A stretch of 64,000 nt of DNA, from contig CAXHCA010000009.1 of NCBI GenBank assembly GCA_964015035.1, forward strand, positions 19,632 to 83,631, in the 5' to 3' direction. The translations under genes and the position numbers were made by a program. A model generated the notes under the pieces. That model was not told the DNA's origin and did not search any database. It saw only the letters and a list, made by a program, of their open reading frames with translations. Shown here piece after piece: positions 36,566 through 45,760 of the stretch. This DNA comes from BQJU01 sp964015035 (GTDB taxonomy: Bacteria > Bacteroidota > Bacteroidia > Chitinophagales > Saprospiraceae). Each line of letters starts with the position of its first letter. Positions within the stretch are counted from its first letter, which is position 1.

Positions 36566-38368
36566 ATGATGAGGTTTTTATTTGTTCTAGTAATTTCAAT
36601 TTGCGGGCTGCTACCGGCCAATGCTCAGGATGCCAAGCTGGCTCAGCAATACTACCAGAATGGTGAATTTGAGAAGGCTTCTATCATTTACGAGAAGCTC
36701 TTTGATAAAAGCAATAGTGATTTTTTCTTTGACCGCTATGTAGAGTGCCTGCTGGCAATGGAGGATTTCGAAAATTGCGAAAAGGTCATTAAAAAACAAC
36801 TGAAAAAGCAACCTGAAAACGTCAATTTATACGTTACCTATGGACGGTTGCTCAATCGGCAGTTTAAAGATGATGAGGCGGAGAAACAATACGCTGAATC
36901 CATCAAACGCCTGCCGAAGGACCAATATACCATTACCCGTTTGGCCAATGCGTTCCTCAATCTCACCCGTTATGATTTGGCGACACAGGTATATGAGCGC
37001 GGATCGGAATTGCTTAAAGACGAACGCATTTTTGCCTTTAATCTTGGCGAGCTTTACCGGCGAAAGGGGGATAATGATAAAATGATTGAAAATTACCTGA
37101 TCAGCCTGGAAGACAAACCGGAACGCATCAACACCCTAAAAACCTTGTTTCAACGCTTCTTATCCGAAGAAGATTTTAAGGAATTGCAGGCGCAGTTGTA
37201 TGCACGTATCCAGGAGAATGAAAACGCTCCCGTTTTCCCGGAACTGTTGTCGTGGGTATTTATTCAGCGCAAGGATTACAAAAATGCATTTCGTCAGGAA
37301 AAGGCACTCGACCGTCGTTTTGACGAAAATGGCGGGCGATTATTTCGCCTCGGGCAGATGGCTGCCAACGATAAAAAGTACGATTCAGCCATCGAAATTT
37401 TTGATTACATCGTAGAGGAGAAAGGCCTGAGTTCCACCTATTACCAGGATGCCAAACAGCTGGCTCTCCGCGCACGCCGTGATAAGCTGGTAGGTGGGTA
37501 TGATTATACAGAGGCCGAACTTCGGGAATTAGAGCAACAATACAAACAATTCCTTGACGAAACCGGTAGAAACAAGACCAATGCTTCCATTCAACTCGAG
37601 CTCGCCAAATTAGAAGCCTTCTACCTCAACGATCTGGATAAGGCCATTGAATTGCTTAAGGAATTGATTGAATTCCCCAACGTGGATCGCGTCATTCGGG
37701 CGGAAGGAAAATTGGCGTTGGCCGACTTTTACCTGATGCAGGGGGAGCGCTGGGAATCTACATTGCTGTATTCTCAGGTAGACAAAGAGTTTAAAGAGGC
37801 ATTGCTGGGGCATGAAGCGCGTTTCCGCAATGCAAAGTTATCTTATTATACCGGAGACTTCCAATGGGCGCAAGCACAGTTTGATATTCTGAAGGCATCT
37901 ACTTCCAAGCTGATCGCCAATGATGCGCTGGATCTCTCGGTCTTCATTATGGATAATTTAGGGCTTGATACTACTACCACGGCATTGGAAATGTACGCAG
38001 ATGCCGATTTACTGGTATTTCAAAATAGATTTAGCGAAGCTTTTGAAAAAGTGGACAGCTTGGTACAGCTCTTCCCGGAGCATAGCTTGCAGGATGATGT
38101 ATTTTACTTAAAGGCGCAGGTGTTCCGCAAGAAGCGGGAATACGAAAAAGCGGCAGAAATGTACCAAAAGGTAATTGATAAGGATCCCGAAGGCATTCGG
38201 GCAGACAACTCCATCTTCCAACTGGCGGAGTTGTATGAAACTCATCTAAATGAGGTGGAAAAGGCCAAGACGTTGTACGAGACCTTATTTATAGATTATT
38301 CTGGCAGTACGTTTGCCGTAGAAGCAAGAAAGCGCTTCAGGAGGTTGCGTGGAGATGACGTGCAGTAA
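36566..38368 (+). CDS. Secreted TPR-repeat protein
   Basis: 600 residues. A signal peptide (MMRFLFVLVISICGLLPANAQ) is followed by TPR-like helical repeats throughout: LAQQYYQNGEFEKASIIYEKLF, LYVTYGRLLNRQFKDDEAEKQYAESI, FAFNLGELYRRKGDNDKMIENYLISL, and a TolA/YbgF-like final part (DVFYLKAQVFRKKREYEKAAEMYQKVIDKDPEG, then a GSTFAVEARKRFRRL end). It is probably a periplasmic scaffold, perhaps for envelope complexes. It is 296 bp downstream of tonB on the same strand but separated by a terminator, so it is likely its own unit. No enzymatic motif. Confidence 0.82.
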   Translation: MMRFLFVLVISICGLLPANAQDAKLAQQYYQNGEFEKASIIYEKLFDKSNSDFFFDRYVECLLAMEDFENCEKVIKKQLKKQPENVNLYVTYGRLLNRQFKDDEAEKQYAESIKRLPKDQYTITRLANAFLNLTRYDLATQVYERGSELLKDERIFAFNLGELYRRKGDNDKMIENYLISLEDKPERINTLKTLFQRFLSEEDFKELQAQLYARIQENENAPVFPELLSWVFIQRKDYKNAFRQEKALDRRFDENGGRLFRLGQMAANDKKYDSAIEIFDYIVEEKGLSSTYYQDAKQLALRARRDKLVGGYDYTEAELRELEQQYKQFLDETGRNKTNASIQLELAKLEAFYLNDLDKAIELLKELIEFPNVDRVIRAEGKLALADFYLMQGERWESTLLYSQVDKEFKEALLGHEARFRNAKLSYYTGDFQWAQAQFDILKASTSKLIANDALDLSVFIMDNLGLDTTTTALEMYADADLLVFQNRFSEAFEKVDSLVQLFPEHSLQDDVFYLKAQVFRKKREYEKAAEMYQKVIDKDPEGIRADNSIFQLAELYETHLNEVEKAKTLYETLFIDYSGSTFAVEARKRFRRLRGDDVQ

Positions 38369-38409
38369 GAGCATTGCTGAATGCACTAAGGCCTCAGCGA
38401 ATCATCTAA

Positions 38410-38569
38410 GAGAATGTTTGGAGCGGATTCTATTTAAAAATCAGCAGATTAAGGGTGTTGGCAAAGAGGTCAAATATGAGTCTCGGCTGAGCCGAGGTGA
38501 ATATTTTAGCCCAACGCCAGGTTCCTAATATGTTGGTTTTCAGCAGGAGCAAGCGCCAAACATGCTCTA
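38410..38569. repeat. Dispersed inverted-repeat element, copy E
   Basis: 160 bp. AGAGAATGTTTGGAGC pairs with GCGCCAAACATGCTCT, and a central palindrome TCTCGGCTGAGCCGAGG lies at 38481-38497. Copy F is its full-length homologue in the opposite orientation. It begins 42 bp after the TPR gene stop. The remainder of this 324-bp gap contains only the rpmH terminator. Confidence 0.88.
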
Positions 38570-38627
38570 AAAGGAAGATAAATGCGATTTCCTTTCGTTA
38601 AACACTAAGATTGCCACTAAAACCAAA

Positions 38628-38658
38628 ACGTGTCATCCTCAAGGTGAAGATGACACGT
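38628..38658 (-). terminator. Intrinsic terminator after rpmH
   Basis: ACGTGTCATC (38628-38637) pairs perfectly with GATGACACGT (38649-38658). On the minus strand the stem is followed by TTTTGGTTTTAG. It lies 34 bp beyond the rpmH stop. Confidence 0.75.
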
Positions 38659-38691
38659 CCTATGGTTAGCTGAGCAAACGCTACAGTGCGC

Positions 38692-38847
38692 TTACTTCAG
38701 TCTCTTTTCGTCAGAAACAGTAAGCTTTGCACGGCCTTTCGCTCTGCGACGAGCTAGAACCTTACGGCCATTCTTGCTGCTCATGCGAGAACGGAACCCG
38801 TGTTTGTTTGCCCGCTTTCTTTTCGATGGTTGAAACGTCCTTTTCAT
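38692..38847 (-). CDS. rpmH: 50S ribosomal protein L34
   Basis: 51 residues from the ATG at 38847. The longer in-frame start at 38913 would add 22 residues and lies inside the promoter, so it is rejected. The sequence MKRTFQPSKRKRANKHGFRSRM is the near-invariant L34 signature, followed by NGRKVLARRRAKGRAKL. The Bacteroidota-style C-terminal TVSDEKRLK is present. It is a structural protein of the large subunit near the exit tunnel. It has its own promoter and terminator, and does not neighbour dnaA or rnpA here. Confidence 0.97.
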   Translation of the reverse strand: MKRTFQPSKRKRANKHGFRSRMSSKNGRKVLARRRAKGRAKLTVSDEKRLK

Positions 38848-38882
38848 TTTCTCTAAAATTTTGCCGTTTTTGAAAAGCTTGG

Positions 38883-38913
38883 CAAAGGTAAAACTATTTT
38901 GGCATTTAGCCAA
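38883..38913 (-). promoter_or_regulatory. Bacteroidota-type promoter for rpmH
   Basis: On the minus strand TTGG (38913-38910), 19 bases, then TACCTTTG (38890-38883): one mismatch to TTTG-N19-TAnnTTTG. Predicted transcription start near 38876, giving a ~30-base leader. Confidence 0.6.
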
Positions 38914-38925
38914 GTAATGACTATA

Positions 38926-39495
38926 TTAAATAGTCATGATATCTTTTTCCTTGTTGCTGATCATTTCATCAATCTTTTTGGAGAAGCTATCGGTCATGTC
39001 CTGAATTTGCTGCTCCCGGCGCTTGCCATTATCTTCTGGCAGTTCTCCGGCCTTTACCGCTTTTCTGATTTTATCCATGCCACTATGCCGAGCACTTCGC
39101 ACGCCCACCTTGCTTTCTTCGCCTAAAGATTTCACTCTTTTCACAAGGTCCCTTCGACGTTCCTCAGTCAAAGGAGGAATAATAATACGAATTACTTCGC
39201 CGTCATTTTGCGGAGTCACCCCCAGGTTAGCTTCGAAAATACTTCGTTCAATGTCACCGATCAAATTCTTTTCATACGGCTGTATTACCAGTGTACGCGA
39301 ATCGGAAACGGCAATATTGGCCACCTGTTTAATTGGTGTTGGGGCTCCGTAGTAATTGACCCTTAACCCACTTAACATATCCGGAGATGCCTTACCGGCA
39401 CGAACTTTGATCAGTTCAGCATGAAAGTGTTCAATGGCCCCTTCCATTAAGATTTTGGTTTCCAGCATTAATTCTTCGAGCTCTTCCTGCTGCAT
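38926..39495 (-). CDS. frr: Ribosome recycling factor
   Basis: 189 residues, full length. The factor splits post-termination ribosomes together with EF-G. Domain I helices are marked by HFHAELIKVRAGKASPDMLSGLRVNYYGAPTPIKQVANI (a highly conserved block) and by TEERRRDLVKRVKSLGEESKVGVRSARH; domain II contains IQPYEKNLIGDIERSIFEANLGVTPQNDG. The start at MQQEELEELMLETK follows the usual N-terminal helix. It lies 36 bp downstream of a zinc metallopeptidase gene on the same strand; pyrH, the common neighbour, is absent. Confidence 0.97.
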   Translation of the reverse strand: MQQEELEELMLETKILMEGAIEHFHAELIKVRAGKASPDMLSGLRVNYYGAPTPIKQVANIAVSDSRTLVIQPYEKNLIGDIERSIFEANLGVTPQNDGEVIRIIIPPLTEERRRDLVKRVKSLGEESKVGVRSARHSGMDKIRKAVKAGELPEDNGKRREQQIQDMTDSFSKKIDEMISNKEKDIMTI

Positions 39496-39530
39496 ATTAG
39501 TAGTAATTTAGTTCGATTAAAGTTAATAAT

Positions 39531-40235
39531 TTATCTTCTACTCATGGCCTGATAGCGCAACAAAAAGTAGAAGAATAATACTAGTGCTGACATTGCTGCC
39601 GATACATAAGTCATGGCTGCCCACCATAAAGCATCCTTTGCTCCTTCATACTCAGTGCCTTTAGCTGCGCGGCTTTCGTCCAACCAAGCCAGCGCCCGGC
39701 GACTGGCATCAAATTCTACAGGCAGGGTAATTATACTAAACAAGGCCGTAACCCCAAAGGTGACCATTGTAATTAGCATTAAAGTAGGGCTACCATTTAC
39801 GCCAAATGCCCCCAGGGCAAAAAGCAGTAAAAACTGTTGTGCTTTGGCGGCCAGATTGACCACTGGCACAATTGCCGAGCGCAATTTTAACCAAACGTAG
39901 GCATTGGCATGTTGTACCGCATGACCACATTCATGAGCGGCCACCGCCGCGGCGGCCACTGTGCGGCCCTGATAAACGTCAGGGCTGAGTTTGACGGTTT
40001 TCGTCAGCGGATTATAATGATCGGATAGAAACCCTTGTCCTTCCTCAATTTTAACATCATTGATGCCATAATAGTCGAGCATGGCCTGCGCTATTTCGCG
40101 GCCGCTACGACCGGAGGTCATGGAGACTTGACTGTAATGTTGAAATTTTGACTTCAATCGGTTGCTCAAAAACATACCGAGCAAGGAAAAAATCCCCGTA
40201 ATAACAATATAACCCATATAAGCGCCCATAATCAA
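39531..40235 (-). CDS. Membrane zinc metallopeptidase (YugP-like)
   Basis: 234 residues. VAAHECGHAVQHANAY carries the HExxH zinc motif (as HECGH) at about residue 96. An N-terminal helix (about 5-22) and three C-terminal helices (about 125-160 and 205-228) anchor it in the membrane. MTSGRSGREIAQAMLDYYGINDVKIEEGQGFLSDHYNPLTKTVKLSPDVY is the typical segment before the active site. LPVEFDASRRALAWLDE supplies the downstream glutamate/aspartate. Proteins of this neutral zinc metallopeptidase family are conserved but poorly characterised. It is sandwiched between serS (9 bp upstream) and frr on the minus strand. Confidence 0.9.
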   Translation of the reverse strand: MIMGAYMGYIVITGIFSLLGMFLSNRLKSKFQHYSQVSMTSGRSGREIAQAMLDYYGINDVKIEEGQGFLSDHYNPLTKTVKLSPDVYQGRTVAAAAVAAHECGHAVQHANAYVWLKLRSAIVPVVNLAAKAQQFLLLFALGAFGVNGSPTLMLITMVTFGVTALFSIITLPVEFDASRRALAWLDESRAAKGTEYEGAKDALWWAAMTYVSAAMSALVLFFYFLLRYQAMSRR

Positions 40236-40244
40236 GTGTGTTTG

Positions 40245-41516
40245 CTAGTTAAGCAATTCAAACCCCGTATAGGTTTGCAAAACTTTAGGAATTTTTATGC
40301 CTTCTGGTGTTTGATTGTTTTCCAAAAGTGCCGCAATGATACGAGCCAAGGCCAATGCACTACCGTTGAGGGTATGTGCTAGACGCGTATTTTTCCCATC
40401 GCGGAACCGCAATTTTAACCGGTTGGCTTGATAGGTCTCGAAATTAGAAACGGAGCTGACCTCCAACCACCGTTGTTGTGCCGCCGAGTATACTTCAAAG
40501 TCGAAAGTCAGAGCAGAAGTAAAGCCCAGGTCTCCGCCACAGAGTCTTAAAATGCGGTACGGCAGCTCCAATTTTTCCATCAATCCAGATACATGTGCCA
40601 GCATTTCATGCAAGGTATCGTAAGATTTGTCGGGATGCTGAATCTGTACGATTTCAATTTTGTCAAATTGGTGCACCCGATTGAGTCCGCGCACGTGGGC
40701 GCCGTAAGAGCCTGCTTCCCGTCGGAAACAAGGCGTATAAGCCGTCATTTTGATGGGAAAATCCTCCTCTTTTAAGATAACATCCCTGTAGATGTTTGTG
40801 ACGGGGACTTCCGCTGTAGGGATCAAATACAGGTTGTCTTTTTCGACAAAGTACATTTGTCCCTCCTTGTCAGGCAATTGGCCGGTGGCACGTGCCGTAT
40901 CTTCATTTACAAGGAGCGGCGGAACAATTTCCAGGTAACCAGCACGGCTGGCTTCGTCCAGAAAAAAGTTGACCAATGCCCGCTGTAATCGAGCCCCTTT
41001 CCCTTGGAAAACAGGAAAACCAGCACCGGTAATTTTGACACCTAATTCCAGGTCAAAAATCTGATACTTTTTGGCCAAATCCCAGTGCGGCAGCACCTCG
41101 CCACTCAATTCCGGGAGCGCTCCTTCCCAGGCGCGAAAGACTTCATTGTCTTCTTCCGTACTACCTGAAGGTACCGATTCGTGCGGAATGTTGGGTATTT
41201 TATACAGCAGTTCCTCCAATTCAGAGGAGACCGTTTTTAAGGTTTCTTCCAACTCACTACCCTTGTCTTTTAGCGTCGATACTTCTGCCTTCATGGCCTC
41301 TGCCTCTTCCCGCTTACCGGACTTGTAAAGACTGCCAATTTCCTTCGACAACTGGTTGCGCGTCGATAGGATCTCATCGAGTTCCGTTTGAGTACTTCTC
41401 CTTGTTTCGTCTAGCTGGAGAATTTCCTCAACCAGATTCATCTCTTTGAAATTGCGGACTTTCAATCCCTCAATGATCCGGTCGCGATTTTCTCTGAAAA
41501 AACCAAGTTCTAACAT
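40245..41516 (-). CDS. serS: Seryl-tRNA synthetase
   Basis: 423 residues, normal length. It charges tRNA-Ser in two steps via seryl-adenylate. The N-terminal coiled-coil arm (about 30-105: LDETRRSTQTELDEILSTRNQLSKEIG...) binds the tRNA. Class II motif 2 appears as MTAYTPCFRREAGSYGAHVRGLNRVHQFDKIEI and motif 3 as TLNGSALALARIIAALLENNQ with the final ATP-binding Arg. The start MLELGFFRENRDRIIEGL fits the family. It is the first gene of a minus-strand run with the metallopeptidase 9 bp downstream. Confidence 0.98.
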   Translation of the reverse strand: MLELGFFRENRDRIIEGLKVRNFKEMNLVEEILQLDETRRSTQTELDEILSTRNQLSKEIGSLYKSGKREEAEAMKAEVSTLKDKGSELEETLKTVSSELEELLYKIPNIPHESVPSGSTEEDNEVFRAWEGALPELSGEVLPHWDLAKKYQIFDLELGVKITGAGFPVFQGKGARLQRALVNFFLDEASRAGYLEIVPPLLVNEDTARATGQLPDKEGQMYFVEKDNLYLIPTAEVPVTNIYRDVILKEEDFPIKMTAYTPCFRREAGSYGAHVRGLNRVHQFDKIEIVQIQHPDKSYDTLHEMLAHVSGLMEKLELPYRILRLCGGDLGFTSALTFDFEVYSAAQQRWLEVSSVSNFETYQANRLKLRFRDGKNTRLAHTLNGSALALARIIAALLENNQTPEGIKIPKVLQTYTGFELLN

Positions 41517-41906
41517 AAATGTGGTAGATTATAAGACTTAATTAACACATAAAAGGCAACTTTAATGCCCTCTTTTGGTTATTTTTTGCAAAGATAGTAT
41601 TTGAAATCCAAAATTAAGTGTAAATTTGTTTCGGCAAAACAAAGCACCCCACTCTAAGCTACGTCTAATATCCAGTTTTAGTTAACGGTGTTACGCTCCA
41701 ATTCTTACTTTATTCCCCACTTCTACTATAGGAAGTTCCAAGAGCTGGTAGGCATTGTGAGGTCAGCAAGTTTCAATTACTTTATCTAAGGACAAAACTG
41801 TTTCTCCGCACTACAGATAAGATTCCACTAAATTGACTTTTTCTGAATTGATGACAGAAGACAACCCATTCCAGAACGTTTTTATTTTAGTAACATATAT
41901 TAAATC
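41517..41906. other. Gene-free 390-bp gap upstream of rho and serS
   Basis: This AT-rich divergent intergenic region separates serS (minus) from rho (plus). I see no ORF, no repeat of either family and no convincing riboswitch. TATCTTTG on the minus strand (41596-41589) resembles a -7 box but has no TTTG at the right distance. The length on the rho side leaves room for a long leader, which would suit autoregulation of rho, but no structure was established. Confidence 0.5.
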
Positions 41907-43550
41907 ATGCTTGATATACTGCAATTGAATGACATGCTCGTTCCTGAACTCCGGGAATTGGCCGAACAAATCGGGTTATCCGGGTATAAGCGCTTAAATA
42001 AACAAGAGTTAATCCATAAGATCTTGGACCATCAGGCTGTTGTTGGTTCCGTTGAAGAACCTGAAACCGCTCCTAGAAAAGAAGCCCCTAAAAAAGAGAA
42101 AGAAACTACCGAAGCAAGCAGTCGCCCAGTAAAAAGAGTTACCCGAGGCAGAAAGCCCTCAACTGAGGATGAAGAGGAAGCGCCCCCTGCTAAAGATAAA
42201 GCAAACGGTAAAGACACTCGTCGTGATAGTAGAAATAATGCTCCGCGTCACGAAAGAAAAGATAATGAAGATGAGGATCGCTCACGTAGACCGAGCAATC
42301 GGAATCCACGTTCAAATGATGATTCAGAGTCTACTCCTCGCAGATCTACTTCTTCCCGTAGCAATGATTCCAAAGGGGAATCTTCCGCTCCTGAGAATAA
42401 ACCTCAAGAAAAGAAGTTTGATATTGAGTTGGATGGAATTATCGAAGGCGAAGGGATCTTGGAAATGATGCCTGATGGATATGGCTTCTTGCGCTCTGCT
42501 GATTACAACTACCTGACTTCTCCCGATGATATTTATGTTTCACCTTCACAAATCAAACTGTTTGGCTTGCGTACGGGTGATACTGTTCGCGGGGCCGTTC
42601 GCCCTCCAAAAGAAGGGGAAAAGTATTTTGCCTTGTTGCGGGTTTCAAAAATCAATGGTTTGCAGCCACAGGACATCCGCGATCGGGTGCCTTTTGATTA
42701 TCTGACGCCATTGTTCCCTCAGGAGAAGTTCAACCTGATTATGTCGCCTACCGGCCGGGATTATAGCACGCGGATCATTGATCTGTTTACGCCAATCGGC
42801 AAAGGACAGCGTGGTCTGATCGTTGCACAACCTAAAACGGGTAAGACCTGGTTGTTGAAAGATGTTGCCAACGCCATTGCCAAAAACCACCCGGAGTGCT
42901 ATCTGATCGTATTGTTGATCGATGAGCGCCCTGAAGAGGTAACGGATATGAAGCGTAGCGTAAATGCCGAAGTAGTAGCATCTACCTTTGACGAACCAGC
43001 TGACAACCACGTTCGCGTAGCGGGTATTGTACTGGAAAAAGCCAAGCGCTTGGTGGAAAGTGGCCACGATGTGTGCATCCTGCTGGACTCTATTACCCGT
43101 TTGGCTCGCGCCTACAATACCGTTGCTCCTGCAAGTGGTAAGGTGCTTTCCGGTGGTGTGGAAGCCAACGCATTGCACAAACCGAAGAAATTCTTTGGTG
43201 CGGCTCGTAACATAGAAGATGGCGGTTCATTGACCATCCTGGCAACTGCATTGACGGACACCGGATCGAAAATGGACGGTGTGATCTTTGAAGAATTTAA
43301 AGGTACCGGTAATATGGAACTCCAACTGGATCGTAGCTTGTCCAACAAGCGTTTGTATCCAGCTATCGATTTGACGAAGTCAAGTACCCGTCGGGAGGAT
43401 CTGTTATTGGACAAAGATACGCTGCAACGCATGTTTATCCTGCGCAATCACCTGTCGGATATGAAGCCGGATGAAGCAATGGAATTCTTGCGAAAGCACT
43501 TGCAAAGTACATCCAGCAACGAGGAATTCCTCGTTTCGATGAACGGATAA
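41907..43550 (+). CDS. rho: Transcription termination factor Rho
   Basis: 547 residues, longer than the ~420 of Proteobacteria because of a highly charged insertion (about residues 50-170, rich in Lys, Glu, Arg, Ser and Asp) between the Rho-N helical domain (NDMLVPELRELAEQIGLSGYKRLNKQELIHKIL) and the RNA-binding cold-shock domain (LEMMPDGYGFLRSADYNYLTSPDDIYVSPSQIKLFGLRTGD). The ATPase has Walker A VAQPKTGKTWLLKD, Walker B DVCILLDSITRLARAYN, the Q/R loops and FEEFKGTGNMELQLDRSL. Such insertions are usual in Bacteroidota. A strong terminator follows. Confidence 0.98.
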   Translation: MLDILQLNDMLVPELRELAEQIGLSGYKRLNKQELIHKILDHQAVVGSVEEPETAPRKEAPKKEKETTEASSRPVKRVTRGRKPSTEDEEEAPPAKDKANGKDTRRDSRNNAPRHERKDNEDEDRSRRPSNRNPRSNDDSESTPRRSTSSRSNDSKGESSAPENKPQEKKFDIELDGIIEGEGILEMMPDGYGFLRSADYNYLTSPDDIYVSPSQIKLFGLRTGDTVRGAVRPPKEGEKYFALLRVSKINGLQPQDIRDRVPFDYLTPLFPQEKFNLIMSPTGRDYSTRIIDLFTPIGKGQRGLIVAQPKTGKTWLLKDVANAIAKNHPECYLIVLLIDERPEEVTDMKRSVNAEVVASTFDEPADNHVRVAGIVLEKAKRLVESGHDVCILLDSITRLARAYNTVAPASGKVLSGGVEANALHKPKKFFGAARNIEDGGSLTILATALTDTGSKMDGVIFEEFKGTGNMELQLDRSLSNKRLYPAIDLTKSSTRREDLLLDKDTLQRMFILRNHLSDMKPDEAMEFLRKHLQSTSSNEEFLVSMNG

Positions 43551-43573
43551 GTATGCTCAGGGCATCAAAAGAA

Positions 43574-43615
43574 AACAGGGCGTCGTTGCGAAAGGTAACG
43601 GCGCCCTGTTTTTTT
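43574..43615 (+). terminator. Intrinsic terminator after rho
   Basis: AACAGGGCG (43574-43582) pairs perfectly with CGCCCTGTT (43602-43610), running into a stretch of seven T (43609-43615). Confidence 0.92.
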
Positions 43616-43710
43616 GCACAGCCACTTGTTTTTGTGTTAAATTTTTAAAAAAACTTTTTAGTTATATTGCAGTGTCATTAAATTTATTTCTTCACGCCGA
43701 CGGATTTGTA

Positions 43711-43787
43711 AGTGCTTGTTTGGAGGTAGTCCCTGAAGTATATTCGGGCAAGCTATTCAGGCTGCAAATCACAGGTTTTGGAGTCTC
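43711..43787. repeat. Dispersed inverted-repeat element, partial copy H
   Basis: AGTGCTTGTTTGGAGGTAGT, then CCCTGAAGTATATTCGGGC, matching the reverse complement of the right arm of copy C; CCCTGAA..TTCGGG also forms a small hairpin. The distal end (ACAGGTTTTGGAGTCTCA) resembles the middle of copy G. It ends 5 bp from the stop of the minus-strand MscS gene, between two convergent genes. Confidence 0.7.
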
Positions 43788-43791
43788 ATTA

Positions 43792-45468
43792 TTATCGCCC
43801 TGCTTTTTTGGCTGCCTTCTCTTCCATTTTCTTTTTGTACTCTTCGATAAATGACGAAATAGAAGTACTTACCTTTTCTTCATCAGTCACATAGGTTGGT
43901 GATAGCGAAGTCTTGCCGGGAAATTGTTCCACATACATCGTCGTAGAAGGAAAGGCAAAGCGTACCCCCAGCGTTTCGGCCAAACGAATCACCCCCAACA
44001 TTAAATCTTCCCGGACCGCCAATTCTAGCCCGTAATCTTGCACAGCAATGGGAATCCGAAACATGATATTGATAGCAGAGGCCCCAAAGCTATTGACGTG
44101 GATGTAAGCGTTTTCATCTTTTGCATTGGGATGTGCTTCCACCAGTTCGTGCAATCCTCTCACAAATTGTTCTATCAAATTAGGTGGAGTATCGTAGGTG
44201 ATGCCGATATCAGTTTGAAACAAGCGGTAAACTCGAACGCCCAAATTGGTGATCACCTGGTTGGCAATCGTACCGTTGGGTACGGAAATGATCGAACTAT
44301 CGGTTTTTAGAATTCGGGTAGTTCGAAATCCTACTTCAACTACAGTCCCCACAAAACTACCACCATCAATGAAGTCGCCGATTTGAAAAGGCTGATCTAC
44401 AAAAATCATGGCTGAGCCGATCAAGTTCTTCACCGTATCCTGTGCGGCAAGGGCAAGCGCAAGACCACCAATGGAAATACCGGCAATCAACGCAGTCACA
44501 TTGACATCAAAGATATTGAGTATTTGGGCAATCGCTCCAATCACAATAATGACCTGAGACGAACGCCGCAGGATGGGGACCAACTGTTCATCCAGCTTGT
44601 TTTCGGTCCGTTCGGTCAACTTGCCAAAATAGAGAATCAATACATCGGTTACCCGCAAGGCAATCAACATAATAAGAATGGTATTGATCACCTTAATAGT
44701 GGTAATGGCAAAAGCTGAGGTAGCTGGGGGGAGGAGTAGAACAGGCAGCAAAGTTTTGATCATCCTAAAAATCAACAAAATACTGATCAATTGAGCTATG
44801 CGGTGTACTAGTTCCGGATTGACCAGCGATGGATAAAGTTTAGACCGACTGATGCGTGCCACAATGGGATCCAAAAGTCGACTTAAAATGGCATGTACCA
44901 AGAACGATAGCAGTAGAATGATAAACAAACTAACCCATTGCCAAATGGACAAACCGACGATCTGGGTATGCCCTAATTTGGGCAAAATATTGAGCAATTG
45001 GTCCAAGCCATACGGATAGACTTCCTTGTGTAGTTTTGGGATTTTACTAACCGTTTCCCGAGAGTAAACCCAGCGATTGTCCACACGTTCTAAATAAACT
45101 TCTGGCAATAAATCCGGATAAGGCGTATAAATCGCCATCTGTGTCAAGCTATCAACGTAGTTGGAGTCGTTGGGAATAAAGTTGAACCGTACATAAATGC
45201 CTTTGCCATCCAACACCTGTTTGAGTTGAATAGCTCTTTTGCGCCGTTGCAGGGAGTCAATGCCAACAGGATTTAGAGCTAAAGCGGCCGAATCTGGCAA
45301 ATAAGATTCGGGTTGCAGGTAATGCAAATGCCAATACATGGTTTGACTGGGCGTTTGCCGGGCGAGCGCCAACTCCGATTTTTGCGCAAAAAGAAAAAAG
45401 GGAAGAAATACTAAAAAACACAGGCTCCTGATTCTGTTCGTCATAATTGGAAATATGGATTTCTGCAA
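43792..45468 (-). CDS. MscS-family mechanosensitive channel
   Basis: 558 residues. A signal peptide (LCFLVFLPFFLFAQ) and a periplasmic N-terminal domain of about 150 residues are followed by four or five membrane helices and the MscS core: GISIGGLALALAAQDTVKNLIGSAMIFVDQPFQIGDFI (pore helix with Gly/Ala pattern, then the beta domain), GTVVEVGFRTTRILKTDSSIISVPNGTIANQVI, and a C-terminal alpha/beta domain. A Lys/Glu-rich tail (EEYKKKMEEKAAKKAGR) ends the protein. It releases solutes on osmotic downshock. The gene is convergent with rho, with terminator and element H between. Confidence 0.93.
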   Translation of the reverse strand: MQKSIFPIMTNRIRSLCFLVFLPFFLFAQKSELALARQTPSQTMYWHLHYLQPESYLPDSAALALNPVGIDSLQRRKRAIQLKQVLDGKGIYVRFNFIPNDSNYVDSLTQMAIYTPYPDLLPEVYLERVDNRWVYSRETVSKIPKLHKEVYPYGLDQLLNILPKLGHTQIVGLSIWQWVSLFIILLLSFLVHAILSRLLDPIVARISRSKLYPSLVNPELVHRIAQLISILLIFRMIKTLLPVLLLPPATSAFAITTIKVINTILIMLIALRVTDVLILYFGKLTERTENKLDEQLVPILRRSSQVIIVIGAIAQILNIFDVNVTALIAGISIGGLALALAAQDTVKNLIGSAMIFVDQPFQIGDFIDGGSFVGTVVEVGFRTTRILKTDSSIISVPNGTIANQVITNLGVRVYRLFQTDIGITYDTPPNLIEQFVRGLHELVEAHPNAKDENAYIHVNSFGASAINIMFRIPIAVQDYGLELAVREDLMLGVIRLAETLGVRFAFPSTTMYVEQFPGKTSLSPTYVTDEEKVSTSISSFIEEYKKKMEEKAAKKAGR

Positions 45469-45760
45469 AAGTAATGATCTTGGGGCTCAGCGAAGAATAA
45501 CTTACCTATTTGATACGGTTATTTTACCACCAGCCTTCGTTACTCAAATCCTCGCATAGTGATATGGTTATTCTCAATTTTCGCGCCTCGCCTGATGGCA
45601 AAGAAACTCGCCTGAAACAGACAATTTATTTCTCGCTACCCCCTATTGGATTTCGTTTTGCTGTTGGGTTCTTGACAATTCTGCTTTTTTCATCTATGTC
45701 TTCTTCCGGATTTTTATAGCTTGCAGCACTGCAATTACACAATACACGATTCATTCCGGT

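Noticed and set aside
38848..38913. Longer version of L34 starting at 38913
   Set aside because: The extension falls on the promoter; L34 begins MKRTFQPS in all relatives I know.
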